Source: CBDDBH01 sp965225625 (GTDB taxonomy: Bacteria; Pseudomonadota; Gammaproteobacteria; JADZEE01). From it: 21,813 nt of DNA. The stretch is taken from contig CBDDBH010000012.1 in NCBI GenBank assembly GCA_965225625.1, forward strand, positions 1 through 21,813. Direction: 5' to 3'. The position numbers were made by a program, and so were the translations under genes. Below the pieces are notes generated by a model. That model searched no databases. It saw only the letters and a list, made by a program, of their open reading frames with translations, and was not told the DNA's origin. Of the stretch, positions 7,066 through 15,247 are shown piece by piece (position 1 is the first letter of the stretch; each line of letters opens with the position of its first letter).

Positions 7066-7596
7066 TCAGCCGCTGCCATTGTGACGTTTAAGCGGTCGAC
7101 GACAGCCCGTTGGCAGGTGCCGTCTAACTCCCTCGGTGGTCCGGTTCTCGCCAAACGCCAGCATGTTCGCAGCAGGCTCGGTAAATCCGCACACCCATGA
7201 GAGCGTTCCTCCCTCAGCGACGTCAGGCACCATCACCGGTCGAATGCTTACGATCCAGGGGCCAGAAGATTCGCGCTCATCAGACTGCACCTGCACATGG
7301 ATGGCGCCATCTACGATTTCGACGCGCTGCACGAATCGCCCAATTAGATTTTCAGGAGCGGCTATGCCTGCGGCCGCATTGGTCGTAGGAAGCTGTCCGC
7401 GATGGGCGTAAAACTCGGCGATCGAATGTCGGGCATTGGCAGTTATGGTAAAGGCCTCTGCCACCTTCGCACGTGAAACATAAATCGAATAGGGCGGGAT
7501 TGCGACGGCAGCCAGCACGCCAATGATGGCGACGACCGCCATCAACTCGACGATGGTAAACCCGCAGCTACGATGGACAGGTATCGTTAACGACAT
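7066..7596 (-). CDS. Type IV pilin (PilA/PilE family), third of the cluster
   Basis: Prepilin of 176 aa: leader MSLTIPVHRSCG, cleavage site G|FTIVE with Glu5, and helix LMAVVAIIGVLAAVAIPPYSIY. The globular part has TTNAAAGIAAPENLIG, then W-V-C-G and the closing cysteine LPTGCR, the PilA/PilE disulphide pair. It extends a little past the last cysteine (RPLKRHNGSG). The start at 7596 overlaps the preceding pilin gene by 10 bp. No strong ribosome site is seen, so translation may be coupled. Confidence 0.9.
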   Translation of the reverse strand: MSLTIPVHRSCGFTIVELMAVVAIIGVLAAVAIPPYSIYVSRAKVAEAFTITANARHSIAEFYAHRGQLPTTNAAAGIAAPENLIGRFVQRVEIVDGAIHVQVQSDERESSGPWIVSIRPVMVPDVAEGGTLSWVCGFTEPAANMLAFGENRTTEGVRRHLPTGCRRPLKRHNGSG

Positions 7597-8063
7597 ATCG
7601 ATGCCCGAAATTTTTGCGGTAGATCGGATCGATCTTCCCCGACCACCCGTACACCCTCCCGGGTTTCGTCCGCACATAGCCAAAACAAGGGGGCGGTTGG
7701 CTGCACGATGTTGATCCCAGGGCGAAGCGTCAGCGTCCGACCGGCAATCTCATTGTTCGAGCCGGTAGCGAAATGGACGGTTATGGCGCCCGCCTCGACA
7801 ACTACCGCCTCCACATAACTGCCCGCGAGTTTATCCGGTGGAGCCAGGCCTGCTGCGCGGTTATCGTCGGGAAATTCGCCACGTACGGCGTAGTAGTCCG
7901 CGATGTTTTCCCGGATCGGCATCCATAGCGCATAAGCCTCGGCCACTTGGCCGCGTACGATATAGGTCTGATAAGCCGGAACTGCGACGCCGGCCAGCAC
8001 CGACGCAATCAGCACCGTCATCAGTAGATCGAAAAAGATAAAACCGGGTTTGGCCGGGCACAT
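7587..8063 (-). CDS. Type IV pilin-like protein with Asp at mature position 5, second of the cluster
   Basis: Prepilin-like protein of 158 aa. The leader MCPAKPG is followed by G|FIFFD and the helix LLMTVLIASVLAGVAVPAYQTY. The usual Glu5, which helps N-methylation and docking into the growing pilus, is replaced by Asp. The globular part resembles its neighbours (DDNRAAGLAPPDKLAG, TLTLRP, FWLC) and ends with a cysteine (ASICR), so the disulphide pair is kept. The ATG at 8063 follows the pilC stop with no gap. It is more diverged than the third and fourth pilins. Confidence 0.85.
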   Translation of the reverse strand: MCPAKPGFIFFDLLMTVLIASVLAGVAVPAYQTYIVRGQVAEAYALWMPIRENIADYYAVRGEFPDDNRAAGLAPPDKLAGSYVEAVVVEAGAITVHFATGSNNEIAGRTLTLRPGINIVQPTAPLFWLCADETREGVRVVGEDRSDLPQKFRASICR

Positions 8064-9113
8064 CTAGATGACCCACCCCATTTTGAATATTGGTAGATAC
8101 ATCGCGATGAGGAACAGTCCGAGAAACACGCCAACTATCACGGTCAACCACGGTGCAACGAGCTGGCTCGAGCGACTGACACGAGCGTCAATTCGTCGAC
8201 TGTAAGTGTCGGCAAGCCGTGCGAAAACGGCAGCCAGGTTCTGACTCCGCGTCCCAACAAGCGCTGCGCGTACTACCTTGCGTGGAACGATGCGGCTGGC
8301 CTGCAGGGAGTTGGCGAATTCGGTGCCACTCAGCAGATCCGCGTGGATCTGAGATAGTGCTTTGGCCATGAAAGGATTACGTGCAAGCATGCCAGCGGCC
8401 GCGACGGCGACGCTCGGTGAGTCTTCCTGGCCCCGCAGCAAGGCAACGGTTCGCAGTAGTCGCACCACATCAATATTCCGCTGGATTGCAGCCCATCCCG
8501 GCAAAAACGCGATCAACCAGGACCCGCATCTCGCAGCGTGCGGCCTGCCGATCGGGGTAAGGCCAAAGAGGAGCAGCAAGCCCGCTACGGGCAAGAGCCA
8601 CCAGAGACTGCCAAGCAGGCGGGCCAGATCCACGACCACGACAGTCAAAGCCGGCAGATCAACCCCAAATCCCGAGAATAGGTCTTCGAACTGAGGAACG
8701 ACAAAGACCATGAGCACAAAGCACACAGCGCTGGCGATCAGCAATACTGTCAGTGGATAGTAGAAGGCCCGCAGAATGGATCGGTGATGATCGCCGGTGA
8801 TGTAAATCGAGTCGAGATAATCGGCGGTTTCGATTAATGTTGAATCCAATCGGTTTTGCCTTTCACGATCGCGTATGAAATCGGTCAGGAAGGGCGGCAG
8901 TTGACGCGCATGCCTGGCCAGAGCGTCGGCCAGAGCGTTTTCCTCTTTAAGGTCTTGCTGAAGCGAGTTGATGAGTGCCTGCATGCCGCGACGGTCCTCT
9001 TCGGCGCCGACGATGTCCAGTGCCTCCTGAACACTGATCTTTGCGCCGAGTAGCAATCCGAGTTCTCGGAGCATGTCGGCAATATCTGATATGGATAGCC
9101 GTTTTCTTCTCAT
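8064..9113 (-). CDS. PilC/GspF-family inner-membrane platform protein
   Basis: Polytopic platform protein (349 aa) on which the assembly ATPase acts to extract pilins. Two T2SSF domains are visible. The first starts at about residue 10 (MLRELGLLLGAKISVQEALDIV) and leads into a helix at about 116-138 ending VVPQFEDLF. A second helix lies near 168-185 (LWWLLPVAGLLLLFG). The second domain begins near residue 215 (VVRLLRTVALLRG), and a final helix is at about 318-342. It is shorter than typical PilC (about 400 aa) because the N-terminal extension is missing. A TATAAT at 9129-9134 on the minus strand lies just upstream, so pilC and pilins 2-4 may have their own promoter. No ATPase gene is adjacent. 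Confidence 0.88.
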   Translation of the reverse strand: MRRKRLSISDIADMLRELGLLLGAKISVQEALDIVGAEEDRRGMQALINSLQQDLKEENALADALARHARQLPPFLTDFIRDRERQNRLDSTLIETADYLDSIYITGDHHRSILRAFYYPLTVLLIASAVCFVLMVFVVPQFEDLFSGFGVDLPALTVVVVDLARLLGSLWWLLPVAGLLLLFGLTPIGRPHAARCGSWLIAFLPGWAAIQRNIDVVRLLRTVALLRGQEDSPSVAVAAAGMLARNPFMAKALSQIHADLLSGTEFANSLQASRIVPRKVVRAALVGTRSQNLAAVFARLADTYSRRIDARVSRSSQLVAPWLTVIVGVFLGLFLIAMYLPIFKMGWVI

Positions 9114-9128
9114 TATTTTTGGACCCGT

Positions 9129-9134
9129 ATTATA
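9129..9134 (-). promoter_or_regulatory. Possible -10 element for pilC and the downstream pilins
   Basis: A perfect TATAAT on the minus strand, 15 bp before the pilC start. The bases about 17 bp upstream (ATTCGC) are a poor -35, so this is a candidate only. Confidence 0.3.
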
Positions 9135-9140
9135 CCTTGG

Positions 9141-9683
9141 TCAACGGCATCGCGAATCGAGGAGCCGCGCGGGGACATCGGTCTGGTTGCGGCCTTGCGC
9201 AGTGAATGACCGTGGGGCTCGCTCCATGCCGCATAACCACAGGACCGAGCCGGACGGCCCGGCCGTCGACGGCACAGCCGCCCTGTATGTCAGACGACGA
9301 CCCGCGAGTTCAAAAGGCGAGGCGGGTCGCCAGAAAAACGTAACCGACCCAGCCGCGATCGTTCCGCTTATGGCAAAACTCTCCGGGTCATATGACAAAA
9401 CCTCCTCGCGAAAGGTGGCGTCGTTCATATCCGGCCACTCGCCGAAGAAGGAATAATATTCGTCTATCGCAGATGTGAATGCCGGCAACATCGTAGCCGT
9501 TTCCGCCATAATCTGCGCGTGTAGCCAGTAGTCGCGATAGTGGGCTAATGCGGCCGCATACAATATTCCAAGGATCACGCATACGATGAAAAGCTCAGTC
9601 AGACAGAACCCCCGAAGCTTCCTCTGTCGCGGGGGGCGCGTTCGGTGATCTGCGATGGCGGCGTGCCGGCGTGTACAGAGCAA
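9141..9683 (-). CDS. Type IV pilin-like protein, first of the cluster
   Basis: Prepilin-like protein of 180 aa. A long basic leader of about 24 residues (including HRTRPPRQRKLRG) precedes the cleavage site G|FCLTE with Glu5 and the helix LFIVCVILGILYAAALAHYRDY. The globular part is more diverged but keeps W-L-C-G and a final C-R (LLDSRCR), as in the other three. The start is uncertain: the frame is closed by a TGA shortly upstream and the only candidate is TTG at 9683 with no good ribosome site. An ATG in another frame lies about 15 bp upstream, so the true N-terminus may differ. It is the first gene of the minus-strand pilin set. Confidence 0.8.
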   Translation of the reverse strand: MLCTRRHAAIADHRTRPPRQRKLRGFCLTELFIVCVILGILYAAALAHYRDYWLHAQIMAETATMLPAFTSAIDEYYSFFGEWPDMNDATFREEVLSYDPESFAISGTIAAGSVTFFWRPASPFELAGRRLTYRAAVPSTAGPSGSVLWLCGMERAPRSFTAQGRNQTDVPARLLDSRCR

Positions 9684-10090
9684 CCCTTTGCAAGTCTGTC
9701 ATTCCAGGTGCCAATGCCCCCTCTCCTCCCTGCAGTATAGGATAGTTGACTAACTGTTGCCGTCCGCACCACCTAAAAAAAAGGATGCCCCAATGGGAGA
9801 AACTAATGCGCAAGGTGCCGATGTCAGCCTCGCACCCATGGGAGAAAGCGTTGTGTGTCGTGTCTATTCGGCCCCCTACCGCATCCCCCCACCTCATTGG
9901 TACAAATTGCAAACCAATAAAACTAGCCCGCAAAGTACAAGGATGACCTGTGGACTGCATGAATATACTTGGGTGTCTAGCGATTCTTCGGTCTGAAATT
10001 ACTTCCTCATCGCCCCGAAAAGGTGATTCAAAGTGCAAACAATGCTAGCTTAAGGCGGCTAATATTGAGCGCACTTTGAGTGCAGAATCT
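9684..10090. other. Intergenic region between divergent pilin and PilZ genes
   Basis: About 400 bp without a credible gene. It holds a near repeat CCAATGGGAGAAA / CCCATGGGAGAAA near 9789 and 9836. It also holds a 9-bp inverted repeat TCAAAGTGC (10028-10036) / GCACTTTGA (10071-10079) around a -10-like TAATAT (10060-10065), just before the PilZ gene. The inverted repeat may be an operator; no -35 match is convincing. Confidence 0.4.
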
Positions 10091-11137
10091 ATGTCTGAGA
10101 GCTTCGAGTGGGGATCTAGACGCGGTGGCGGTCTGCGACATGCGGTGTCTGTCCCGGCCCACATCATTGGGAAAAACGGGATCCCAATAAAGGCAGAAAT
10201 CCGAAACATCAGCAGCACCGGGATGTTCCTCGGTTACGATTTGGTGGTGCCTTTAGGCGGTCCGGAACCGCTGAAGATCGACACCAATATCAACGTAATA
10301 TTCGCGCCGGATGGTAAATCTTCACCGGACGAAAGCATTACAATAGCGGGAAAGATTATGCGTCGACAGGCGCACGGTATCGGTATTCGATTTATCGACC
10401 TGAGCCCGGAGCATATGTCAGCGGTTCGCGCCTTGGCGATTGCGGCGGTGGAAGGTGAGGACACTGCGGAACGCAAGGAAGCGGAGCGCATAGCCGAAAA
10501 GCAGACTAGCGAGGAAATCGACCGCACGAAGATTACGCGGCACGTCCGCAAGGTCCTTGAGCGTCAACTCCCAAGCATGATTTTTGCGCTACGCTCTGAG
10601 CTTTCAAAGCGCCTGCGGGCCATCGATGACGAAGGAGCGGGGGCAGCCGATGCGGATCTGCTGGATCAAAAGGCGTCAGCGCTGGGTAGAGCCATCGAAC
10701 GTCGTGTAATGCTTTCGTTCGCCGAGCTCGGTAGCCTCGACTCTACACAGCAGCTTTTAATGCGGTCGCCGGCAGCGGTTGTGGGAGATCAGACAACCAA
10801 TCTGGGGCTGATGGGGCAGGCCCGTGCTGAGAATTCTCCCGGTCTGGCAGCCACCATCACGCAGGTAGAAGCGCTTGTGCAGCGCAAGAGCTTCGAGATC
10901 AACGTTCGCATGGCGGATGTGCTGGGGCGTCGCGTTGACGACCAGGAAAATCCCCTTGTACCTGCGGTGCTATGCAGCATGCTGTGGTATTCAACCCTCG
11001 AATACTGTGACACCCCTCGCGTGCAGCGACACCTGCAAGAATCAATCAAGAGGCGGATCGCGCCCTTGTTATCCGATCTATACGACGATCTGGAAACGAC
11101 GCTGAACGAGCACGGCGTACGCCGGGCATTGGAATAA
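10091..11137 (+). CDS. PilZ-domain protein with a C-terminal DUF1631-like region
   Basis: Cytoplasmic protein of 348 aa. An N-terminal PilZ domain (about residues 8-115) has RNISSTGMFLGYD, giving N39-x-S41-x-x-G44 of the D/N-x-S-x-x-G motif, and the strand HGIGIRFIDLSPEHMSAVRAL. The arginine motif is atypical: R11 and R16 are separated by four residues rather than three, so c-di-GMP binding is uncertain. A charged helical linker (about 120-160) leads to a helical domain whose end (ENPLVPAVLC...LLSDLYDDLETTLNEHGV) resembles DUF1631 proteins. The ATG at 10091 is preferred to an in-frame TTG 15 bp upstream. Divergent orientation next to the pilin genes suggests a link to pilus control, which is inferred. 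Confidence 0.8.
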   Translation: MSESFEWGSRRGGGLRHAVSVPAHIIGKNGIPIKAEIRNISSTGMFLGYDLVVPLGGPEPLKIDTNINVIFAPDGKSSPDESITIAGKIMRRQAHGIGIRFIDLSPEHMSAVRALAIAAVEGEDTAERKEAERIAEKQTSEEIDRTKITRHVRKVLERQLPSMIFALRSELSKRLRAIDDEGAGAADADLLDQKASALGRAIERRVMLSFAELGSLDSTQQLLMRSPAAVVGDQTTNLGLMGQARAENSPGLAATITQVEALVQRKSFEINVRMADVLGRRVDDQENPLVPAVLCSMLWYSTLEYCDTPRVQRHLQESIKRRIAPLLSDLYDDLETTLNEHGVRRALE

Positions 11138-11215
11138 TGCAGCTTGTCCAAACAGATCTGTCGCACTCACGACGTGACAATTCGCCGAGCGTAGTTTGCA
11201 AACGCAGCAACGCTA

Positions 11216-11827
11216 TCAGGGTTTGCTGCTGACGACTTGCTCACCGGACCGCAGGATCTGGCCCTCCAGGTGAGCGAACAAACCGTCTAGCCCCTGCGTA
11301 TGGATAATTTGCGCAAATGAGTGGCGATAATTCGCGACCAGGCTGATCCCTTCAATTTCCACATCATAGGCGTACCAGCCATCGCTGTGCTTTTTCAATT
11401 TGAAATTGAGCGGTATCTTCGTCGTTTCGGTCGTTATGAATGTCTCGACGAATGCGAAACCGTCATAGTCGATTACGCTGCCATAACTGATTTTCTCGTC
11501 GCTATAAGTTTCCATTTTTTCGCGATAGATCAGCTCCAAATAGCGCGAGAAATACTCGACAAATTCCGCGCGTTGATCCTTCTGTACCTTATCCCAATGA
11601 GTTGCCAGAACGCTTTGCGACATACCGAGAAAGTTGAAACTCTCGCGAATGACCGGGGCAATCCTCTGCCACCGCGTTTCGCGCCCCAGGGTGTCGTCGT
11701 TGAGCAAAGTTATGACCTGCTCCACCGTGTGCTGCACGCGTTGCATCGGTGTTTGATGCTCTGCGGTAACGACACTCGCCCAGAAGATAATGCATGCACC
11801 TGTTATCAACCGTGACCTGACATTCAT
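11216..11827 (-). CDS. MlaC-like periplasmic phospholipid-binding protein (orphan)
   Basis: Exported protein (203 aa) of the MlaC/Ttg2D family, which shuttles phospholipids between the outer membrane and the MlaFEDB complex. A signal peptide of about 22 residues ends near VVTAEHQ. The family body is visible: RVQHTVEQVITLLNDD, FNFLGMSQSVLATHWDKVQKDQRAEFVEYFSRYLELIY, a beta segment IPLNFKLKKHSDGWYAYDVEIEGISLVANYR and the C-terminal FAQII helix. It stands alone: no mlaA, B, D, E or F is nearby. GGGAG precedes the ATG. It converges on the PilZ gene. Confidence 0.9.
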   Translation of the reverse strand: MNVRSRLITGACIIFWASVVTAEHQTPMQRVQHTVEQVITLLNDDTLGRETRWQRIAPVIRESFNFLGMSQSVLATHWDKVQKDQRAEFVEYFSRYLELIYREKMETYSDEKISYGSVIDYDGFAFVETFITTETTKIPLNFKLKKHSDGWYAYDVEIEGISLVANYRHSFAQIIHTQGLDGLFAHLEGQILRSGEQVVSSKP

Positions 11828-11976
11828 GATGTTGCTCCCTAAAGCCTATAACGCGGGCTGTTGTAAAGAGTGTGGACCAACATCTTGGATACCAGTAGTT
11901 TGTAACGGTTTGAAACGTGGGTAAGTCACTGAACCATCAAGCAACTACGTGGGTGCCAGACAGCGGCGGTTCTGCC

Positions 11977-13002
11977 TCAATCGTCAACTAATGCAGAGCC
12001 GAGTCCTGCGAGAATTGTCGCGGCCTCATTCATCATCCGGCTAATCACGGTTTCGGCAGGTTCAACTGCAGTGATCAGTCCGCTGCCCTGACCACAGAGC
12101 ATTGGCATCTGGTCAAAGTCACCGGTGGTTTCTGGAACCGGCACGATTGCATCGAATGGTTTGACTGGCATGCTCATGTCCCCAAACATCGTCTGACCGA
12201 TTGCATCCAGGTCGTCACGATTAGTGGGTAACGCGTCGAGTCGATGATCCCAGGCATCGATTGTGTCGTTTCGTATCATGCGCATCGGATTGAAGGTTGG
12301 GAATTCGGGTCCATAGACGGACGACAGAACCGTATCGGCGCCCGTCGCAGCGACGATCCGACGCCGATGTTCCGCGTGCGCATTTGCCTCAGGCGTCGCC
12401 ACCATACGTGTTCCCACCCACACACCATCCGCGCCGAGTGCAAGCGCCGCTGCCACGCCTCGACCATCGGCAATACCGCCGGCGCCAATGACCAACCGAT
12501 CGCGGACGACATCCTTCACTGCAGGCAGTAGCGCCATTAATGGAAGTCCCGCGTAGTTGTGACCCCCGGCTTCAAATCCCTGCACTACGATGGCATCGCA
12601 TCCAGCATCGGCGGCGGCGACGGCATCTTCAACCGTACCCACCTGCGCCCATACGGAAACACCGGCTCCTAGCAAGCGCTCGATTGCGTCGGCTACGGGC
12701 AAACCCCAATGGAAAGACACGATTGGGACTTGCTTGTCTGCACAGATTTCAACGTGTAGGTCGTACGGAAAACACGTCAGGAGATTTACGTGGAAGGCGC
12801 CAGAGGTCCCGTCACGCAGCGTATCGATAGCCGCGCCCAACGTTTCCGGTGACAAAAGGGTACCCGCGAGTGCTCCGATGCCGCCTGCGCGCATGGTCGC
12901 CAGACCCAGGTGCGGGGTATCGCAAATAAAGCCCATACCCGCACATACAAACGGATGTTTAGTCGAATACCGCTCGGTAAGCCGCGTCTCGATTACAGGC
13001 AT
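11977..13002 (-). CDS. Nitronate monooxygenase-family flavoprotein
   Basis: FMN-dependent TIM-barrel enzyme (341 aa) of the NMO/2-nitropropane dioxygenase family, which oxidises alkyl nitronates; some members act on other substrates. The motifs run in order: PFVCAGMGFICD near the N-terminus, GGIGALAG, AFHVNLLTCF, VSVWAQVGTVEDAVAAADAGCDAIVVQGFEAGGH (with the family Q-G-x-E-A-G-G-H), GAGGIADGRGVAAALALGADGVWVGTRM and, near the C-terminus, MLCGQGSGLI. The ATG at 13002 is chosen because AAGGAGAAACAC precedes it; a longer frame upstream has no family similarity. A frameshifted NnrU gene lies upstream on the same strand. Confidence 0.9.
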   Translation of the reverse strand: MPVIETRLTERYSTKHPFVCAGMGFICDTPHLGLATMRAGGIGALAGTLLSPETLGAAIDTLRDGTSGAFHVNLLTCFPYDLHVEICADKQVPIVSFHWGLPVADAIERLLGAGVSVWAQVGTVEDAVAAADAGCDAIVVQGFEAGGHNYAGLPLMALLPAVKDVVRDRLVIGAGGIADGRGVAAALALGADGVWVGTRMVATPEANAHAEHRRRIVAATGADTVLSSVYGPEFPTFNPMRMIRNDTIDAWDHRLDALPTNRDDLDAIGQTMFGDMSMPVKPFDAIVPVPETTGDFDQMPMLCGQGSGLITAVEPAETVISRMMNEAATILAGLGSALVDD

Positions 13003-13196
13003 GTGTTTCTCCTTGGCAGGGACGAGCAAGAGCGTAGTCGAAAATGTATCCTTCGGTAACTCTATTCCCCCGTATTCCGATTCAACGCCCCGCAATCTCC
13101 GAGGAGGTGCAGGGTTACGTGTAGCAAGACGCGGCTGCCGAACTCTTCAACAGCCCCAGAGTGAGTGCAAGCTTACTCGATTCAGCGACACGCACC

Positions 13197-13744
13197 TCAG
13201 ATGGCGATGAGCCTGATGCCGGACAAGTATGGATGGACGAAAACAAGCACGGCGAACGCGACTGCACCTATGTCCACCGTTAAGACATCGCCTCTGAGTG
13301 CGACCGGTCCAGGTTTGATCCAGGCACCGTCGCGGCGGTTGATGAGCAGCATCTCGGCAAGCGCCCATAGCCCGAGCCACGTGAAAAGCGTGAGCGAGCA
13401 AGTGCGCGACGCTCCACAGCAATACACCGGTAAGCTGCGGATGCCGAAGGATACGTTTGAGGCTGGTCGGCGTGCGGGCCGCAAAGAACAATGTCAAAGC
13501 GACCACGACCAGCGCCATGGCGGCCGTTCGGCCCCATGCAGGCGGCAGATAGACCGATGCAGGCTCCATCGAGCGCCAACCGAACACCATCAACACAATC
13601 GAACCCACAAGTAAGTAGCGAGAAGACACCTTTGTACGGGTTCTCGCCGCTAGCAGCAACGACCCGAGTGCGCAGGCGCTGCCCGATCGCCGGGGTGAAA
13701 TGCGCGGCGCTCCACAACAACAAACCCATTACTAGCAGGATCAT
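13197..13744 (-). pseudogene. NnrU-family membrane protein, broken by two frameshifts
   Basis: NnrU proteins are multi-helix inner-membrane proteins of about 190 aa, often near denitrification genes. The family sequence is read in three successive frames. The first runs from an ATG at 13744 (MILLVMGLLLWSAAHFTP to ENPYKGVFSLL). The second begins near 13615 (LVGSIVLMVFGWRS, YLPPAWGRTAAMALVVVALTLFF, RHPQLTGVLLWSVAHLLA). The third begins near 13395 (LFTWLGLWALAEMLLINRR to VLVFVHPYLSGIRLIAI, stop at 13197). At the second break about six residues of the usual NGDLAS region are also missing, which points to a small deletion. Either a true pseudogene or assembly errors; the deletion favours a real lesion. 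Confidence 0.8.
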
Positions 13745-14014
13745 TGGTCCGTTCCCTCACACTACGGTATCTGCATGCCGGTCCGGTGGCGCTGCAGATG
13801 GATAGGTTAGGACAGCCTGCCTGTTAATAAAGTCTATCAAAAGCATCGTCATGCCTTCGCTCACCCCGTGGCGTCGAAAAACAACTGCCACTTCGCTGAA
13901 ATTGATATTTTGACGGTTGTGCGCGCAGAATCGTATTCCAGCCGGGGAACCGCTGGAGGGATCCTCGGTCAATAGTATCGGTTGATTAGGTGTTGGGTGT
14001 TACGGGAGATTGTC

Positions 14015-14467
14015 GTGAAGCTACCAGAGCCACTTTTTGCGATTATTAACCCCATAGTCCGTTTCTTGTTGCGATCGCCAATTCACGGATTCTGGAGCAA
14101 AAGTTTGAAGCTGATCACCTTCACAGGTCGGAAGACGCAAAGGGTTTTTACTACACCCGTGCGCTATGTTACGGACGGCGATGTCGTAAGGTGTTTCACC
14201 TCTTCGGAGAATAGATGGTGGCGCAACTTACGTGGCGGAGCAGATGTTGTATTGCGCATACAAGGTAAGGATTGCCCGCACCATGCGGTAGCTATCGAAA
14301 ATGATCCGGAGGAAGTAAAGAAGTGGCTCCAGTATTATCTTGGAGTGTTCCCTCAAGATGCGGAGTATCACGACATCCGGCTGGAAAAAGACAAGAGTCT
14401 GGTGGCGGCAGACTTGGAGCGCGCATCGATAAATGCAATTGTCGTTGAAGCCAGGCCAACAGGTTAA
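14015..14467 (+). CDS. DUF385 / nitroreductase-like split-barrel protein
   Basis: Small protein (150 aa) with the pattern of the deazaflavin-dependent nitroreductase/quinone reductase family: FTGRKTQRVFTTPVRYVTDGDVVRCFTSS then WWRNLRGGADVVLRIQGKD. Many actinobacterial members use coenzyme F420; proteobacterial members of this size have no established cofactor. The GTG at 14015 is used because GGGAGA lies 5 bp upstream; an in-frame TTG 33 bp earlier gives an unlikely N-terminus. The gene stands alone. The hydrophobic N-terminal stretch (LFAIINPIVRFLL) suggests membrane association. Confidence 0.72.
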   Translation: MKLPEPLFAIINPIVRFLLRSPIHGFWSKSLKLITFTGRKTQRVFTTPVRYVTDGDVVRCFTSSENRWWRNLRGGADVVLRIQGKDCPHHAVAIENDPEEVKKWLQYYLGVFPQDAEYHDIRLEKDKSLVAADLERASINAIVVEARPTG

Positions 14468-14855
14468 AGCTGGGCGTTGGTTACGCAGATGGCTAGGCTT
14501 CACGGTCGGAGGGACTTTGACAACACTCATCATCTCGACGATCTGGGGATTGCAACGCGTTTGCGTACAGCAACATTGCGCCTAGTCGATTAGAGGGGTG
14601 GATCAAGCTAAAAAAGATCCGGCCGGGAATTGCTGATGGGGGAGGAAGAACCCCGGCCGGAGACTATCGGGCAAATGTCACGCTTCTTTTTCTAATTCGC
14701 CGTTAAAGTGTAGACCTCTGGCGGGGAGGGTCAAGCTTTGACGACACGAAGTAACCCGACCGGTTCGCTTTTTTAATGGCTAGTGCCCCGTGTGCCTGCA
14801 AACGTGAAGCGATGCATCACGGCACAAGCCGATTTTTACCGCCTATACTCTATAC
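14468..14855. other. Intergenic region with an inverted repeat
   Basis: About 390 bp with no credible gene. The one clear structure is the inverted repeat at 14619-14660, listed separately. -10-like sequences (TATACT at 14843) lie right before the lipoprotein start. Confidence 0.4.
14619..14660. repeat. Inverted repeat CCGGCCGGG / CCCCGGCCGG
   Basis: A 9-bp GC-only stem (14619-14627 and 14651-14660) around a purine-rich loop of about 23 nt (14628-14650). No T run follows directly, so it is not a typical intrinsic terminator in either direction. It could be a transcript-end stabilising hairpin for the gene ending at 14467. Confidence 0.5.
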
Positions 14856-15233
14856 ATGGACTGCAAATCCTCGAAGCTGGAGAATCTGATACGTAATACA
14901 GGGGTTGTGGTCTTCTCGGCTTTCTTGATGACCAGCTGCGGCGGTCCTACCGAGCCGGAGAAAAAGAACCCGGCACAGCAAATGGTCGAAGACGCTCAAA
15001 TGCTATGCGCGGAGCTTACTGCCACCGGTATCACAACAAAGTGCGACGTAAAGGCTCAAGGGATGACTGTGGATATCCGAATCGATAAAAATGCGGCTGA
15101 GGTTAGAAAAATCTGTGCCGAGGTGGTCGAATCATCAGCACCCAAGATTGGAAGCTTTAGGGGGCGGTGGCAGCTTCGAATATTTCCGCCGTTCAATACA
15201 GAGCGCCCGATTGCTACCTGTGTCCTGAATTAA
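14856..15233 (+). CDS. Small hypothetical lipoprotein
   Basis: A 125-aa protein with a signal peptide ending in the lipobox LMTSC (cysteine at residue 28), followed by GGPTEPEKKNPAQQ. The mature part has three more cysteines (MLCAEL, TKCDVK and KICAEVV) plus one near the end (ATCVLN), so two disulphides are possible. The middle, GMTVDIRIDKNAAEVRKICAEV, looks like an alpha/beta fold. I do not recognise the family. The ATG has no Shine-Dalgarno sequence and lies only a few bases after TATACT, so the mRNA may be leaderless or nearly so. Confidence 0.7.
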   Translation: MDCKSSKLENLIRNTGVVVFSAFLMTSCGGPTEPEKKNPAQQMVEDAQMLCAELTATGITTKCDVKAQGMTVDIRIDKNAAEVRKICAEVVESSAPKIGSFRGRWQLRIFPPFNTERPIATCVLN

Positions 15234-15247
15234 TTTCTGATAAGCCG

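Noticed and set aside
11204..11229. Hairpin GCAGCAA / TTGCTGC between the convergent PilZ and mlaC-like genes
   Set aside because: A 7-bp stem with a 12-nt loop and no T run; it also overlaps the end of the coding sequence, so it is too weak to call a terminator.
13757..13972. 71-residue minus-strand frame ending 12 bp before the NnrU start
   Set aside because: Only a TTG start, no ribosome site and no recognisable family; left out as a gene although an operon partner cannot be excluded.
14619..14660. Inverted repeat considered as an intrinsic terminator or riboswitch
   Set aside because: No T run on either side and no riboswitch consensus; kept only as an inverted repeat.
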